Origin: Clostridia bacterium
GTDB lineage: Bacteria; Bacillota; Clostridia; Christensenellales; Borkfalkiaceae
Assembly (NCBI GenBank): GCA_900766495.1
Contig: CAAFVM010000051.1
Location: 1 to 7,028, forward strand
Direction of reading: 5' to 3'
DNA: 7,028 bases
The translations under genes and the position numbers were made by a program. Positions 6,781 to 7,028 of this stretch are shown here, piece by piece (positions within the stretch are counted from its first letter, which is position 1; every line of letters begins with the position of its first letter). The notes under the pieces are model-generated. The model did no database searches, was not told the DNA's origin, and saw only the letters and a program-made list of their open reading frames with translations.

Positions 6781-6799
6781 GGGCAACCGATGGTTGTTC
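6781..6799. repeat. Short hairpin in the intergenic tail
   Basis: GGGCAACC (6781-6788) can pair with GGTTGTTC (6792-6799) around a three-base loop, including two G-U pairs. It lies in noncoding sequence after the terminator. The run 6769-6852 otherwise holds nothing I can name. Confidence 0.35.
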
Positions 6800-6852
6800 A
6801 TACAGGAAACTAACGCAAAAGTTTGTTTTTTTCACTCGCTCCCTTTGTTTGC

Positions 6853-6885
6853 TGTCATATTGAGCGTAGCCGAAATATCTCGCGG
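6853..6885. repeat. Probable dispersed intergenic repeat motif (TGTCATATTGAGCG type)
   Basis: The stretch starts TGTCATATTGAGCG and ends GAAATATCTCGCGG, with ATATT (6857-6861) and AATAT (6874-6878) as an inner inverted repeat. It resembles, from memory, short elements of the form TGTCATTCTGAGCG...GAATCTC that occur many times between genes of gut Firmicutes and Bacteroidetes. Only one copy is in this window, so the repeat status is inferred. Confidence 0.5.
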
Positions 6886-6930
6886 AAGCGTTGCTTGATT
6901 GCGGCATAAGCATATTATATCCGTCTTGCC

Positions 6931-7028
6931 CTCTCCAAAGTTGCGGAGTAAATTCCCCTGGTAGGGGAAATGGCGCTTGCGCCAAAAGGGTTGCCGCCGC
7001 GGCAGAGTGGGGGTGTCACGCAGTGACC
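6931..7028. repeat. Cluster of short hairpins at the contig end, probable intergenic repeat element
   Basis: Five small inverted repeats lie one after another: CTCC/GGAG (6933-6936, 6945-6948), TTCCCCT/AGGGGAA (6953-6959, 6963-6969), TGGCG/CGCCA (6971-6975, 6980-6984), TGCCG/CGGCA (6992-6996, 7000-7004) and GTCAC/GTGAC (7015-7019, 7023-7027). The loops are only three to five bases except in the first (eight). Composition is G/C-rich against the A/T-rich surroundings, and there is no open frame with protein-like content. The contig stops inside it, as expected if a multi-copy element broke the assembly. No terminal repeats, transposase or CRISPR-like periodicity is present. Confidence 0.6.

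Noticed and set aside
6734..6985. Minus-strand open frame of 83 codons
   Set aside because: It runs through the terminator, the TGTCATATTGAGCG motif and the first hairpins of the repeat cluster. Its translation has no domain-like pattern, and such frames in intergenic repeats are often mis-annotated as hypothetical proteins.
6931..7028. CRISPR array
   Set aside because: The stems differ from one another, with no repeated unit or spacer periodicity.

Overview
The window looks like the end of a metagenome-assembled contig from an uncultured anaerobic Firmicute (class Clostridia, probably gut-associated). The main reasons are a four-S1-domain ribosomal protein S1 fused behind IspH, the clostridial-style order FAD oxidoreductase - cmk - plsC - ispH/rpsA, and a biotin-domain-less oxaloacetate/pyruvate carboxyltransferase. 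This placement is inferred from gene content; no database search was run. The first 32 bases are not biological. They match the Illumina TruSeq read-2 adapter, so true sequence starts at 33, inside a gene.

Layout: six genes, all on the + strand, fill 33-6714 with little spacing. (1) 33-809 is the C-terminal part of a carboxyltransferase (OadA/PycB type), 5'-truncated at the contig edge. (2) 816-1634 is surE, a nucleotidase. (3) 1631-2851 is an HI0933-family flavoprotein that starts with GTG and overlaps the surE stop by four bases. (4) 2948-3619 is cmk, CMP/dCMP kinase. (5) 3659-4528 is a plsC-type acyltransferase with a long charged tail. (6) 4531-6714 is an IspH-ribosomal protein S1 fusion. 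A strong intrinsic terminator at 6736-6768 closes the run. The remaining 260 bases (6769-7028) hold no credible gene. They contain a short hairpin, a motif resembling a dispersed repeat, and a cluster of small hairpins in which the contig ends.

Function: the genes are housekeeping: nucleotide salvage and phosphorylation (surE, cmk), phospholipid synthesis (plsC), isoprenoid precursor synthesis plus translation (ispH/rpsA), and central C3/C4 carboxylate metabolism (carboxyltransferase). No defence system, mobile element, CRISPR array, tRNA or rRNA was seen.

The most interesting point is inside the last gene. A GGAGG motif sits upstream of an in-frame ATG exactly at the IspH/S1 junction, and isoleucine codon choice changes there from ATA-rich to ATA-poor. 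This is consistent with a separate, more abundant S1 protein being made from inside the fusion gene. I see no clearly novel multi-gene system.
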